NCBI RefSeq assembly: GCF_000287055.2
Contig: NZ_AJYQ02000038.1
Location: forward strand, 124,001 to 188,000
Length of the DNA: 64,000 nt
Reading direction: 5' to 3'
Source of the DNA: Vibrio genomosp. F10 str. ZF-129
GTDB taxonomy: Bacteria; Pseudomonadota; Gammaproteobacteria; Enterobacterales; Vibrionaceae
Shown: positions 29,732 through 40,664 of the stretch, piece after piece
Numbering within the stretch: the first letter of the stretch is position 1
Layout of the letters: each line of letters starts with the position of its first letter
Position numbers and translations under genes: made by a program
The notes under the pieces: model-generated
Database searches by the model: none
Seen by the model: only the letters and a program-made list of their open reading frames with translations
What the model was told of the DNA's origin: nothing

Positions 29732-31511
29732 CTAAATTGCCCTCGTTTGATTGGCTAAGAGCTTGGTTGGAATTCAGCATGGTATGGAACAGTCCGTCAT
29801 TTTCTACAAGCTGTTGATAGTGCCCGGACTCAACAATCAAGCCCTCACTCATCACGAGTATTTGGTCGACGCTTTTAAGCGGTTTGAGTTGATGCGTCAC
29901 CATTAAGGTGGTTTTGCCTACTGTTTGGCTATTTAAGCTTTTTGTTACTAGACGTTCACTTCGCGCATCAAGGCTAGCAGTGGGCTCGTCGAGCAGCCAA
30001 AACTGTCCGTCTTGTAGCATGGCTCGAGCAAGAGCGATGCGTTGAGCCTGGCCTACAGACAAGCCACCAGAACGGTCAGAGACGAGATAGTCTAAACCGT
30101 GGTTAGTGACAAATTCGGCGGAATAAGAGTCTTCCAGAACTTGAGTTATGTTTTGATCTGATACGGACTCGTTACCTAAAGTGATGTTATCGCGTATTGA
30201 ACCGTGTAAAAGTAGCGGATTTTGTCCAACCCAACTGATGCATTTTCGCCAACTGGAATGGTCAACTTGGCTCAGTTCTACTCCGTCAATGGTCAGGCTG
30301 CCTTGGTAAGGCATGAAACCTAATAGGGCATTCACTAAGGTGGTTTTCCCTGCGCCACTTGGGCCAACAAGCGCGGTTTGAGACGTCGAGTTAAGTTCAA
30401 ATGATATTGGCCCAACAAGTTTTTTACCGTCTGGACTGAATATTTCTAAGTTGTGAGCGGTGATCGAAATAGGGTCACTGCTCTTAACTCGTGTGTCTCC
30501 AGACTCCACTTGGCTGACGTCGGTTTCTAGAAACTCAACAATGCTCTCAGCGGCTCCTACTGCTTGCTGCTTAGCATGATAGTAGGTGCCTAAATCTCGT
30601 AATGGTTGATAAAATTCAGGTGCCAAGATAAGAATAAATAACGCAGCGAACAGAGTGACACCGACGCCATAGTGGCCAAAGTTCAACTCACCAATAAAAG
30701 CAAAGCCGAAGTATACGGCGGTAACGGCAATCGAGAGTGAGGTGAAAAATTCAAGAACAGCCGAAGACAAGAAAGCAATTTTCAGCACATCCATCGTCCG
30801 TACACGGAATACTTCAGATGACCCTTTTAATACGTCTGTTTCGGCTTGTGTTCGATCAAACAGACGAATCGTGGTCATGGCTTGTAAACGATCATAAAAG
30901 TGTCCAGATAAGCGCTGCATTGCTTTGAAGTTTTTCCTATTGGCTTCCGCGGCTTTCATTCCAACCAATGCCATGAATATGGGGACGAGCGGTGCTGTGA
31001 TTAAAAAGATGAGGCCTGCTGCCCAGTTTACGGGAAAAACGACCACCAAAATGATGAAAGGGATCATCACGGAAAGAGACATTTGTGGAAGGTAACGAGA
31101 GAAAAAGTCCTGCATATCTTCGACTTGTTCTAGTAGCAACGTTGCCCAGGATCCCGCTGGCTTTCCTTTGATATAAGCAGGCCCGAGTGCGCGCAGTTTG
31201 TCTAGGATCAACTGACGAATATAGATGCGAATTTGTTCACCACAGCGAAAACCAGCGATTTCTCTGCCCCAAGCGCAAATGGCTCGAAGTGCAATGGTGG
31301 CGGCAAGTGCGATAAATTGTGGAACGAGCTCACTTTTATCAACGTGATCCATAATAAGTTGACTTAAAATTGTCGCGAGAAGAGCGGCTTGAGCCAACAA
31401 AAAAACACTTGAAAGTACGCCAAGGCCAACAGTAATCATAAGCCAGCGTTTTGCGAGCTTACTTTGCTGTTTGAGCCACACATTCAGGCTCCGTTGCTTT
31501 TTCTTATCCAT
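29724..31511 (-). CDS. cydD: Heterodimeric ABC transporter subunit CydD
   Basis: 595 residues. Transmembrane domain (about 20-330) with family sequence GKPAGSWATLLLEQVEDMQD and EFYQPLRDLGTYYHAKQQA, then an ATPase domain with Walker A GPSGAGKT, signature LSVGQAQR and Walker B LLDEPTAS. Partner of CydC. First gene of cydDC; a Fur-box-like sequence lies 7 bases upstream of its ATG. Confidence 0.95.
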   Translation of the reverse strand: MDKKKQRSLNVWLKQQSKLAKRWLMITVGLGVLSSVFLLAQAALLATILSQLIMDHVDKSELVPQFIALAATIALRAICAWGREIAGFRCGEQIRIYIRQLILDKLRALGPAYIKGKPAGSWATLLLEQVEDMQDFFSRYLPQMSLSVMIPFIILVVVFPVNWAAGLIFLITAPLVPIFMALVGMKAAEANRKNFKAMQRLSGHFYDRLQAMTTIRLFDRTQAETDVLKGSSEVFRVRTMDVLKIAFLSSAVLEFFTSLSIAVTAVYFGFAFIGELNFGHYGVGVTLFAALFILILAPEFYQPLRDLGTYYHAKQQAVGAAESIVEFLETDVSQVESGDTRVKSSDPISITAHNLEIFSPDGKKLVGPISFELNSTSQTALVGPSGAGKTTLVNALLGFMPYQGSLTIDGVELSQVDHSSWRKCISWVGQNPLLLHGSIRDNITLGNESVSDQNITQVLEDSYSAEFVTNHGLDYLVSDRSGGLSVGQAQRIALARAMLQDGQFWLLDEPTASLDARSERLVTKSLNSQTVGKTTLMVTHQLKPLKSVDQILVMSEGLIVESGHYQQLVENDGLFHTMLNSNQALSQSNEGNLDA

Positions 31512-31518
31512 ATGAAAA

Positions 31519-31537
31519 CTTAATGATAATTATTATG
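31519..31537. promoter_or_regulatory. Fur-box-like site before cydD
   Basis: Nineteen bases match the consensus GATAATGATAATCATTATC at 15 positions, with the core AATGATAAT intact. It lies in the cydD leader. AT-rich sequence can give such matches by chance. Confidence 0.4.
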
Positions 31538-31566
31538 AATTTTAGAGACGCAGTATACAAAAGAAA

Positions 31567-31589
31567 GCCCAAAGGTAATACCTCTGGGC
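31567..31589 (-). terminator. Probable terminator after trxB
   Basis: Hairpin GCCCA-a-AGGT / ACCT-c-TGGGC with a three-base loop and one internal mismatch, followed on the minus strand by TTTCTTTTG. It lies 48 bases after trxB and ahead of cydD. Confidence 0.6.
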
Positions 31590-31637
31590 CATAGGGTTTT
31601 GTATTTAAATGTGGTGAGCGTGCCCGTTGAAGCGTCT

Positions 31638-32945
<1,308 letters not shown>

Positions 32946-33770
32946 TTAGGCGCTTAATTCAACTTCGTAAGATGTGAATTTACGTATGTTGATCACCCCA
33001 GTATCAAAAATCAGATATTGCCCCTTAATGCCTTGGAGAACGCCTGTGACTTCAGGATTCTTATCAAAATTGTGAGAGGTGATTTTCACCGGGTGCTGAT
33101 GAACTGGGTAGTTCAATGAGGTAATGTCGCTGGCTAATACTTCGATGGAATCATCACCATATTGCTGCTTAATTTCGTCAATTCTTGGCTGAACTAGTGG
33201 TAACAGTTGTTGGAAGTGCTCGTCTAATGGTAAGTCGTCACCATCTTGCTTAAGCAAAGTGCGCCAGTTTGTTTTGTCGCCGATGTGTTTTGCTAGCTCA
33301 ATTTCAATCAGCCCGGAAATATGACGAGTTTTCACTTTGAATATTGGGAGGCCCTGTGTGGCTCCTTGATCAATCCATCGCGTTGGGATTTGGCTATGGC
33401 GAGTAATGCCCACTTTGATACTGGAGGTATTTGAGAGATAAACAAAATGATCGACCATGCAATTCTCTTCGCCCCATTTAGGCTCACGGCATGTGCCTTG
33501 TTCGTAGTGGCATGTTTCTGGCTTCATAATACACATATCGCAACTCGCCAGTTTTTTCATACAAACAAAGCAGTGACCTTGCGAATAGCTTTTCTTGGTT
33601 TTTTTGCCACATGAACTGCAAAATATATTACCAGTATGGGTGAGTGTAATCGGTTTACCGATATACGGGTTGAGATCGACTAACTGGTCTCCTACTGGTA
33701 ATTGATAGTGGACTTGCTCCATTAAGGAAGCTGACATTTTCTTTAATGTACCGGTTACGGTTGCTGACAT
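32946..33770 (-). CDS. DUF2797 zinc-finger protein
   Basis: 274 residues. N-terminal region (about 48-105) has a cluster of cysteine pairs: CSSC, CFVC, CDMC, with KPETCHYEQGTCREP, which should bind zinc. The middle (VYLSNTSSIKVGITRHSQIPTRW) resembles a GIY-YIG-like fold. These features define DUF2797 as I know it; its function is unknown, perhaps nucleic acid binding. Monocistronic. Confidence 0.85.
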   Translation of the reverse strand: MSATVTGTLKKMSASLMEQVHYQLPVGDQLVDLNPYIGKPITLTHTGNIFCSSCGKKTKKSYSQGHCFVCMKKLASCDMCIMKPETCHYEQGTCREPKWGEENCMVDHFVYLSNTSSIKVGITRHSQIPTRWIDQGATQGLPIFKVKTRHISGLIEIELAKHIGDKTNWRTLLKQDGDDLPLDEHFQQLLPLVQPRIDEIKQQYGDDSIEVLASDITSLNYPVHQHPVKITSHNFDKNPEVTGVLQGIKGQYLIFDTGVINIRKFTSYEVELSA

Positions 33771-33995
33771 GACATGGCTCGTCTTTTTATGATTTGTTAC
33801 TCATTCTAACAAACAAAAAGTGATTTAATAAAATGCCAATCACCTAAAGTAGAATATACTTATATTACGGTATTAAAAGAGATATCGTTATTTGCACACC
33901 ATGAGTTTCCTGCAAAGCGGATCGGGTCGAATCCTTAGATTCTATGCTTGGAAGTTTTTGATTTTTCCAATGAGCTATGGGGTGAACACCAAAGC

Positions 33996-35303
33996 ATGAA
34001 CTTCGTACATAAATCGGTACTTTTTATGGTCGTGGTGACTATATCTACGGTTCAGCTGTACCTTATGTATGGCGATGGCCGAGTCAAAACCATTTCGCCA
34101 AACATGTACGCATTTTTACCCACCAGTGACGCTGCTAATGGCGGTCTGTCTACTTCTGAAGTGACGAGCGTTGGCGATTCCGCTGTGTTGACGTGTGAGG
34201 TTAGAGAGAGCGACTATCCTTGGCCTTATTGTGGTATTTCAATTCACTTGGACGCTAAAGCCGAAAATGGGCTCGATTTTTCGGGTTATCACACCGTCAG
34301 ACTCGATGTTGATTTAGTGAATTTAACAGATAAGTCTCATCCAAGAATGCGCTTTTACATGCGTAACTTCAACCCAGAATACTCAAGTGTCGATGACGAG
34401 TATACCCATAAATACAATGGTATAGAGTACTCGCCAATCGAGGGGCAAGGTATTATTGAGATTCCGTTATACAGCTTACAAGTGATGACGTGGTGGTTGG
34501 TGGATAATAATATTCCAATTGCACACTCCGCCCCGGAATTCTCGAATATCAACAAAATAGAGTTTGCAACAGGTTCAGGCGTTGGCCCTGGTCAGTACCA
34601 AATGACAATCAATGAAGTGTCACTCGTGGGAGAGTTTATCCCGAGTGATCAGCTATTTATCTCATTGCTATTGATGTGGGTACTGGGTGGGAGCTTACTC
34701 TCTTTGAGTGAAATACGCCGCAATCATAGGTTGATTAATCAATCGACGGCAAGGCAAGAACACTTGAAAAATATCAACCGCACTCTAAGAGCTCAAAATT
34801 TTCAATATGCCGAATTGGCTCACCGTGATGCTCTTACGGGGGCGATGAATCGTCATGCAATTCGAGATTGGCTTAAGGTCCAGTCGGAAAAATGCGCGAA
34901 TGACAACGATTCTGTTGGCATTCTTTATGTCGATATCGACTTTTTTAAGGCGGTAAATGATCACTACGGTCACAGTATTGGTGACGATATTCTGCGTGAG
35001 TTTGTTATGGTGATCTTTAGCGTCATCAAACAAGAACATCGATTGGTTCGCTGGGGAGGAGAAGAATTTATTGTTTTTTGTTCTTCGGTAAGTCAAGCGG
35101 AAACGATGGAATTGGCCGAACATATTCGCCACTGCGTCGAAAACCATATATGGGTACATGGTGATCCATTGACGTGCAGCATTGGTGTGTCGATGTTAAC
35201 TAATGAACGTTCAACAGAAGCCATCGCCAGGGCCGATGAAGCGCTCTATCTGGCAAAGCATTTAGGTCGAAATCGAGTTCAATTTATCGCTGGAAATCAA
35301 TGA
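33996..35303 (+). CDS. Membrane-anchored GGDEF protein with periplasmic sensor domain
   Basis: 435 residues from the ATG at 33996; the longer frame needs a TTG at 33948. Topology: an N-terminal helix (VLFMVVVTISTVQLYLMY), a periplasmic domain of about 190 residues with a beta-rich, carbohydrate-binding-like appearance (ISIHLDAKAENGLDFSGYHTVRL-type), a second helix (LFISLLLMWVLGGSLLSL), a short coiled linker and a GGDEF domain with RWGGEEF. The I-site position reads KQEH instead of RxxD, so product inhibition is probably absent. Likely a diguanylate cyclase reading an envelope or extracellular ligand. Convergent with sanA, 47 bases apart. Confidence 0.87.
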   Translation: MNFVHKSVLFMVVVTISTVQLYLMYGDGRVKTISPNMYAFLPTSDAANGGLSTSEVTSVGDSAVLTCEVRESDYPWPYCGISIHLDAKAENGLDFSGYHTVRLDVDLVNLTDKSHPRMRFYMRNFNPEYSSVDDEYTHKYNGIEYSPIEGQGIIEIPLYSLQVMTWWLVDNNIPIAHSAPEFSNINKIEFATGSGVGPGQYQMTINEVSLVGEFIPSDQLFISLLLMWVLGGSLLSLSEIRRNHRLINQSTARQEHLKNINRTLRAQNFQYAELAHRDALTGAMNRHAIRDWLKVQSEKCANDNDSVGILYVDIDFFKAVNDHYGHSIGDDILREFVMVIFSVIKQEHRLVRWGGEEFIVFCSSVSQAETMELAEHIRHCVENHIWVHGDPLTCSIGVSMLTNERSTEAIARADEALYLAKHLGRNRVQFIAGNQ

Positions 35304-35350
35304 TCTATTTCAGTTGATTCATTTCGGTTAGGCTGTGTACTTTCAATAGT

Positions 35351-36136
35351 TTATTGGGGTGAATTTTCGTCTAATAATGAACTGTTTTCAGGTGGGCCTT
35401 CCAATACTCGGCTATTAACAATGGGTTCTTTGGGCCCCAAAAATTTTGGCTGAGTATTGATGATGTAGAGGTCGAGAAATGCCTTTGCTCTAGCAAAAAC
35501 CTCTCTAAGCCGAACTTTGACACCCCAATGATTTTTAGGGCCAGACACCGCCAGGCACTGGGCATTGATATTATGGTGCTCTGCAATGAAGAGTGCGCGT
35601 TCACAGTGGAATCGTTGTGTGATGATAAGAAAATCGTCACTATCAAATATCATTCGAGCTCGTACGACGGAGTCTAAGGTTCTAAATCCGGCGTAATCGA
35701 GATGAATATTGCGTTCTGGTATTTCTGCTTTTAACAGGTCACGCTTCATTGTCCATGGTTCGTTATACGATCGATGAGCGTTGTCACCGCTGAGCAAGAA
35801 ATCGTCAATTTTACCCTGTTGAAACAGTTCAATGGCGGCATCTATACGGTGCACGTAGTATTCATTGAGTGTTTTCCCTAAGTACTTACTGGTGCCTAAC
35901 ACGACAGCGACGTCATAGTGCTCAATTGATTGGCTGTTTGAAATAATGGAATCAGAGGTACGCCAGCTAATCCAACGATCAATAGAGATTAACAATAACG
36001 CGATCAAGGCCGTCGCAACTAATGCATAGCGAAACACCTGAAGGCAAAACCGCCAGGAAATTCGGGTATGAAGAATGCGGATACGAAGGTTATTGATTAA
36101 TCGCACGATCAAATTTGTCGATTCCGTTGAGCCCAT
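35351..36136 (-). CDS. sanA: SanA/YdcF family (DUF218) membrane protein
   Basis: 261 residues: one N-terminal membrane helix (about 33-52) and a DUF218 domain with VAVVLGTSKYLG, FLLSGDNAHRSYNEP and ITQRFHCERALFIAEH. SanA of E. coli is an inner-membrane protein that affects envelope barrier function and vancomycin sensitivity at high temperature. The gene overlaps the 3' end of the DUF3392 gene by 28 bases, so the two should be cotranscribed. Confidence 0.9.
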   Translation of the reverse strand: MGSTESTNLIVRLINNLRIRILHTRISWRFCLQVFRYALVATALIALLLISIDRWISWRTSDSIISNSQSIEHYDVAVVLGTSKYLGKTLNEYYVHRIDAAIELFQQGKIDDFLLSGDNAHRSYNEPWTMKRDLLKAEIPERNIHLDYAGFRTLDSVVRARMIFDSDDFLIITQRFHCERALFIAEHHNINAQCLAVSGPKNHWGVKVRLREVFARAKAFLDLYIINTQPKFLGPKEPIVNSRVLEGPPENSSLLDENSPQ

Positions 36137-36432
36137 AATCCAATAATAATAAAACTGATTAGAACGGTAAAAAACATCATACCAGAGTTCAGGCCAGAGA
36201 GTGTGCGAGATAGGTAAGGCGTTGCTTTTACGATGAAAAACCCATAACCAAAGGCGTTGACTAAAATAAAGGCTAACGTTCGGAGAATAAAGTGATGTGA
36301 GCGTAGCAAGTTTCTAAGGACTCGGTTTATCTCTGAGCCAAATACGACGAGTGTACAGGCAATCAAAGCCGTAGAGACTTCATACATATAGGGGTTTAGA
36401 TAGCGGCCAAGTGGCGCTAACAAATCAAACAT
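36109..36432 (-). CDS. DUF3392 membrane protein
   Basis: 107 residues from the ATG at 36432, preceded by GAGG. Three to four membrane helices; LLAPLGRYLNPYMYEVSTAL, LRTLAFILVNAFGYG and IVKATPYLSRTL are the segments I associate with DUF3392, a conserved gammaproteobacterial membrane family without known function. It lies 77 bases after maeA and overlaps sanA. Confidence 0.85.
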   Translation of the reverse strand: MFDLLAPLGRYLNPYMYEVSTALIACTLVVFGSEINRVLRNLLRSHHFILRTLAFILVNAFGYGFFIVKATPYLSRTLSGLNSGMMFFTVLISFIIIGLWAQRNRQI

Positions 36433-36509
36433 AGGAACCTCAAAGGAAAAACCTTGCCTAAGCATCTTATCCAAGTTAGGCAAGGGAACAGTCGATTAAA
36501 ATGAATCGA

Positions 36510-38198
36510 TTAAAATGCAGTTCTCTTATAACGGCGATATACAGGTTGCCAGAAATGCTGCTCGATTGCCGATTCAATGGCTTCATCTGTGATTTCTAAC
36601 GCAACACCCTGTTGTATTGCTTTTTTAGCAACAGCGAACGCTATTTTCTTCGATACCGAGTGGATAGACTCCAGTGGAGGAAGCAGAGCACCTTGACCAT
36701 TGATCGCAAGTGGTGAACATTCGGATAGTGCGCGGCTTGATTCCATTAACATTTCATCGGTAACGCGTTTTGCACTCACTGCTAGTACCCCTAACCCGAT
36801 ACCTGGAAAGATGTAACTGTTGTTACACTGAGCAATAGGGTAGGTTTTTCCATCGTGTATGACAGGATCGAAAGGACTGCCCGTTGCGACTAAAGCTTCC
36901 CCGTTCGTCCAGCGAATAATATCGTTTGGTGTTGCTTCGACACGACTGGTTGGGTTGGATAATGGGAAGATAATCGGGCGTTCGCAATGCTTGTGCATCT
37001 CTTGAATAACTTCTTTACTAAATAATCCCGGAGCCCCTGACACACCGACCAGCACCGTTGGTCTAGCATTAACCATGACATCCAGTAAAGAGAACGCGCC
37101 GCTTTCTGTTTTCCAGTCTTTTGTGTCGGCATTCTTCTGTACCAAACGTTGTTGGAAGTCGAGTAGATTTGGCATACCTTCTTGCAATAAACCCCAGCGA
37201 TCAACCATAAAGACTTGTGACCGAGCTTTCTGGTCGCTGATGCCCTCAGACACCATTTGGGCGATGATTGCTTCAGCAATACCACAACCGGCTGAACCTG
37301 CCCCTAAAAAGGTCACTCGTTGCTCAGATAATTGACTGCCAGCCGCTTTACATGCTGCCAGTAAAGATCCCACGGTGACTGCCGCGGTCCCTTGAATATC
37401 ATCGTTGAAGCAACAAACGCGGTCTTTATATCTTTCCAGTAAAGGCATGGCATTCTTTTGCGCAAAATCCTCAAATTGAATCAATGCATCTGGCCAACGT
37501 CGTTGAACGGCCTGCATAAATTCTTCCACAAATTCTGCGTATTCTTCACCTGTAATTCGAGGGTTTCTCCAGCCCATGTACATTGGATCCGCAAGTCGCT
37601 GCGGGTTATTAGTACCAACATCCAGTACGATAGGTAAGGTGTACGCTGGGCTAATACCACCACAGGCGGTATAAAGAGCCAGTTTACCAATTGGAATTCC
37701 CATCCCTCCAATGCCCTGATCTCCTAGACCAAGAATGCGCTCACCATCAGTCACCACAATGACTTTTACGTTATGGTTGGTCGCGTTGTTAAGAAGGTCA
37801 TCAATGCGGTCTCGGTTGGCGTAGGAGATAAAGAGCCCGCGACCACGACGGTAAATATTCGAGAAATTTTCACAGGCAGCACCGACCGTCGGCGTATAGA
37901 TGATGGGCATCATCTCGGATATGTGGTTTTGAACCAATCGGTAAAAGAGCGTTTCATTGGTGTCTTGGATGTTACGAAGGTAGATATGCTTATCCATATC
38001 ACTTTCAAAACTAGTGTACTGCTGATAGGCACGTTCAACTTGTTCTTGAATGGTTTCAGTACTTTCAGGAAGAAGCCCCTCAAGGTTAAAAGAGCTTCGT
38101 TCGCTCGCAGTAAATGCACTGCCTTTATTGAGTAATGGCGTACTAAGAAGCGCTGGCCCAGCGTAGGTAATATAGAGGGGGCGTTTATCGATTTTCAT
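36510..38198 (-). CDS. maeA: NAD-dependent malic enzyme
   Basis: 562 residues, the length of E. coli MaeA (SfcA). It decarboxylates malate to pyruvate and reduces NAD+. Landmarks: [17 protein letters not shown] (Tyr acid), [29 protein letters not shown] region, [20 protein letters not shown] for metal and substrate, [14 protein letters not shown] for dinucleotide, and IFPLSNPTS. It likely heads a maeA-DUF3392-sanA transcription unit, since no terminator lies between them. Confidence 0.95.
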   Translation of the reverse strand: MKIDKRPLYITYAGPALLSTPLLNKGSAFTASERSSFNLEGLLPESTETIQEQVERAYQQYTSFESDMDKHIYLRNIQDTNETLFYRLVQNHISEMMPIIYTPTVGAACENFSNIYRRGRGLFISYANRDRIDDLLNNATNHNVKVIVVTDGERILGLGDQGIGGMGIPIGKLALYTACGGISPAYTLPIVLDVGTNNPQRLADPMYMGWRNPRITGEEYAEFVEEFMQAVQRRWPDALIQFEDFAQKNAMPLLERYKDRVCCFNDDIQGTAAVTVGSLLAACKAAGSQLSEQRVTFLGAGSAGCGIAEAIIAQMVSEGISDQKARSQVFMVDRWGLLQEGMPNLLDFQQRLVQKNADTKDWKTESGAFSLLDVMVNARPTVLVGVSGAPGLFSKEVIQEMHKHCERPIIFPLSNPTSRVEATPNDIIRWTNGEALVATGSPFDPVIHDGKTYPIAQCNNSYIFPGIGLGVLAVSAKRVTDEMLMESSRALSECSPLAINGQGALLPPLESIHSVSKKIAFAVAKKAIQQGVALEITDEAIESAIEQHFWQPVYRRYKRTAF

Positions 38199-38711
38199 TA
38201 TGTGCCTATTGTAGGGTGGAGGGACTACAAAATGATAGGGTTAAGTTATCTTATTGTAAATAGAACACTGGATGCTGACTCGCGAATTCAACCATGTTAA
38301 TGGAAAATATTGATACAAATGTGTTTATTTGAATAACATGAGTATTTTAGGCCATTCATGTCTTTTCCTACGGGGCATCATGCAATCGCTTCGAATTGAC
38401 TCGATTCAAACTTCCTTCCTACAACACTCGTATCAGTTTCCTATATTGCTAGTGATGCCTCGCATTAACCATTAGCATTGATACTAAGTGATCTATCATT
38501 ATTCAGGCACTTTAATTTAGGTTGGAAAATATTAACTATTAGGGTGTGACTTGATTGTTTCATGTACATCATTTGTTACATAGTTGGTTTTTATATAGCC
38601 ATTTGTCCTTTGTTTTGGCTATAACAGACCATTCCTTTATATCCTATTGATATAGTCAGGTTGTTGCATGATATTAAGTAAACACAGAGCGGTTAACTGA
38701 ATGAGAATGCA
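38199..38711. other. Long intergenic region between maeA and the orphan gene
   Basis: 513 bases between divergent genes. The right half contains an 8-base perfect inverted repeat, TATAGCCA (38594-38601) and TGGCTATA (38616-38623), separated by 14 bases and 88 bases before the orphan gene start. No reading frame with a good start site and no convincing terminator was seen, so an sRNA cannot be argued from sequence alone. Confidence 0.5.
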
Positions 38712-39089
38712 ATGGATAAACAGGAAGAACAGTGCATAGTTTTTGACTATACGTCTTTTCTTGGCGCGTCATGCACGAAAACATGGACGTTCGTTGAAGC
38801 TTTAAGGGCGCTCGCTCCGACATTGACTCAGAAACTGAGTGGCACAGACAAACCACGGATGTCTGTCGAGGAACGCTTGTGGGCGTCTGCATTACAATCC
38901 TTATCTCCAAGCTATAGCGATGAAGTTAATTTGTTGACACTGGTCGAATTGGCCAAAGAAGAGGGGATAGATCAACTTAAAGTCGTGATGCCTTACTCTT
39001 TAGAAAAAGAGCAAATTGAGGCGATACAGCAGCAATGCCAGTTTGCTGTTACTAGCCAGCAGCAAGAAGAATTTATACTGTACTTCTAA
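38712..39089 (+). CDS. Hypothetical protein, unrecognised family
   Basis: 125 residues, soluble, no signal peptide. N-terminal half with CIVFDYTSFLGASCTKTW and a helical, leucine- and glutamine-rich C-terminal half (TLVELAKEEGIDQLKVV; EAIQQQCQFAV) ending FILYF. I recognise no domain. It reads like a real gene because it has a long dedicated upstream region and a perfect terminator 58 bases after it, and its codon use looks like that of its neighbours. Confidence 0.65.
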   Translation: MDKQEEQCIVFDYTSFLGASCTKTWTFVEALRALAPTLTQKLSGTDKPRMSVEERLWASALQSLSPSYSDEVNLLTLVELAKEEGIDQLKVVMPYSLEKEQIEAIQQQCQFAVTSQQQEEFILYF

Positions 39090-39146
39090 CGCCAGTGTTA
39101 GGCTGAACGTATCATTAAGTGTCCTAGTGACGAAATTCCAGATATA

Positions 39147-39176
39147 AAAAGAGTCAGCAATTATGCTGACTCTTTT
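39147..39176. terminator. Bidirectional terminator between the orphan gene and aspC
   Basis: Perfect 13-base stem AAAAGAGTCAGCA / TGCTGACTCTTTT, four-base loop, with T tracts on both strands. Serves the two convergent genes. Confidence 0.92.
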
Positions 39177-39261
39177 TTGTATCGGCCTTACTCATTGAGA
39201 AATCAGTAGGGATGGCTTTTATTCGGTACAAGCCATTTTTACTGGAAAAAACAAAGCAACA

Positions 39262-40452
39262 TTAAAGAACGGCTGCAATGCCTTTACAAAGTGGTCCCAT
39301 GTTAGATTTTGTCATACCAGCAACGCTGATTCGGCCTGATCCAACAATATAGATCGCAAATTCTTCTTTTAAGCGAGTCACTTGCTCTTTAGATAGGCCA
39401 GAGAATGAGAACATACCATTTTGGCGCTCGATAAAGCTAAAGTCAGAGTTAACGCCTTCCGCTTTCAGTGTCGCAACGAATAGCTCACGCATCTCTTGGA
39501 TACGATCTCGCATTTCGGCAACTTCTTGCTCCCATTCTGCACGAAGTTCAGTGTTATTCAGAATGTGAGTAACAACGGCACTACCATGAGCTGGTGGGTT
39601 TGAGTAAATAGAACGAATGATGGCTTTTACTTGAGAAAATGCGGTTTCAGAGACAGCAGCCGATTCAGAAACCAAAGTGAAAGCACCAACACGTTCATTG
39701 TATAGACCGAAATTCTTAGAAAATGAGCTCGCAACGAGAATTTCGTTGTTGTATTTAGCAAAAGTACGCAGACCAATCGCATCGTCTTCAACGCCTTTAG
39801 CAAAACCTTGGTAAGCAAAATCAAACATCGGCAGCAAACCTTTGTCTGCAATCAGTTTAGCCAATACTTCCCACTCTTCTTCTGTTGGGTCAATACCCGT
39901 TGGGTTATGGCAGCACCCATGAAGCAGAACCACATCACCTGCAGAAGCCGTGTTTAGATCAGCGACCATACCTGCAAAATCTTTGTCTTTGGTTTCAGCG
40001 TTGTAGTAACCGTATTGAGCCGTTTCAATACCGGCAGCCGCGAAAACACCGTTATGGTTGGCCCAAGTAGGGTTGCTGATCCAAATTTTCACATCACCGA
40101 GTTGACGTTTTATGAATTCGCCAGCAACGCGAAGTGCACCTGTACCGCCTGGCGCTTGTGCTGTTTTTGCTCTTTTTTGAGCGACAATGTCTGAATCAGC
40201 ACCGAAAAGCAGTTTTTGAACAGCTAGGCCGTACTCAGCTGTGCCTTCAATGGTCAGGTAAGATTTAGTTTTCTCAGTTTCAAGCAGCGCTGCTTCCGCT
40301 TTTTTTACCGTTGCAAGAACCGGCGTTTCACCGGCTTCATTTTTGTAAATGCCAACACCAAGGTTAATCTTTTCAGAGCGTGTATCTTTCTTAAACTCTT
40401 CTGTCAGGCCAAGGATAGGGTCAGCGGGAGCTGCGAGAACTTTTTCAAACAT
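39262..40452 (-). CDS. aspC: Aspartate/aromatic aminotransferase
   Basis: 396 residues from the ATG at 40452, matching the MFEKV start of the family; a second ATG lies three codons earlier. Class I PLP aminotransferase: [43 protein letters not shown] and the PLP lysine in [16 protein letters not shown]. It interconverts aspartate and oxaloacetate and probably also acts on Tyr and Phe. Monocistronic. Confidence 0.95.
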   Translation of the reverse strand: MFEKVLAAPADPILGLTEEFKKDTRSEKINLGVGIYKNEAGETPVLATVKKAEAALLETEKTKSYLTIEGTAEYGLAVQKLLFGADSDIVAQKRAKTAQAPGGTGALRVAGEFIKRQLGDVKIWISNPTWANHNGVFAAAGIETAQYGYYNAETKDKDFAGMVADLNTASAGDVVLLHGCCHNPTGIDPTEEEWEVLAKLIADKGLLPMFDFAYQGFAKGVEDDAIGLRTFAKYNNEILVASSFSKNFGLYNERVGAFTLVSESAAVSETAFSQVKAIIRSIYSNPPAHGSAVVTHILNNTELRAEWEQEVAEMRDRIQEMRELFVATLKAEGVNSDFSFIERQNGMFSFSGLSKEQVTRLKEEFAIYIVGSGRISVAGMTKSNMGPLCKGIAAVL

Positions 40453-40664
40453 AATCTTCATCCGTGTTAGGTTAGGGTGGTATTCATTACTCCTTTATTT
40501 ATACCTTTGTGCGCCTTTTGAAACAACCGAAACAAAACAGAAAATGACAAAAAAATGCGACAGTCGTAATTTTGTTGCTGGAATCGCTATTTGCATTAGA
40601 ACTCACCCATAGTTTTATCCCTTTTTGACGCCCAAATGTCCCTAAAATTTATATTCAACACGCC

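Noticed and set aside
33920..33935. GTCGAATCC, resembling a tRNA T-arm
   Set aside because: No acceptor stem, anticodon arm or D-arm around it; lies just before the GGDEF gene.
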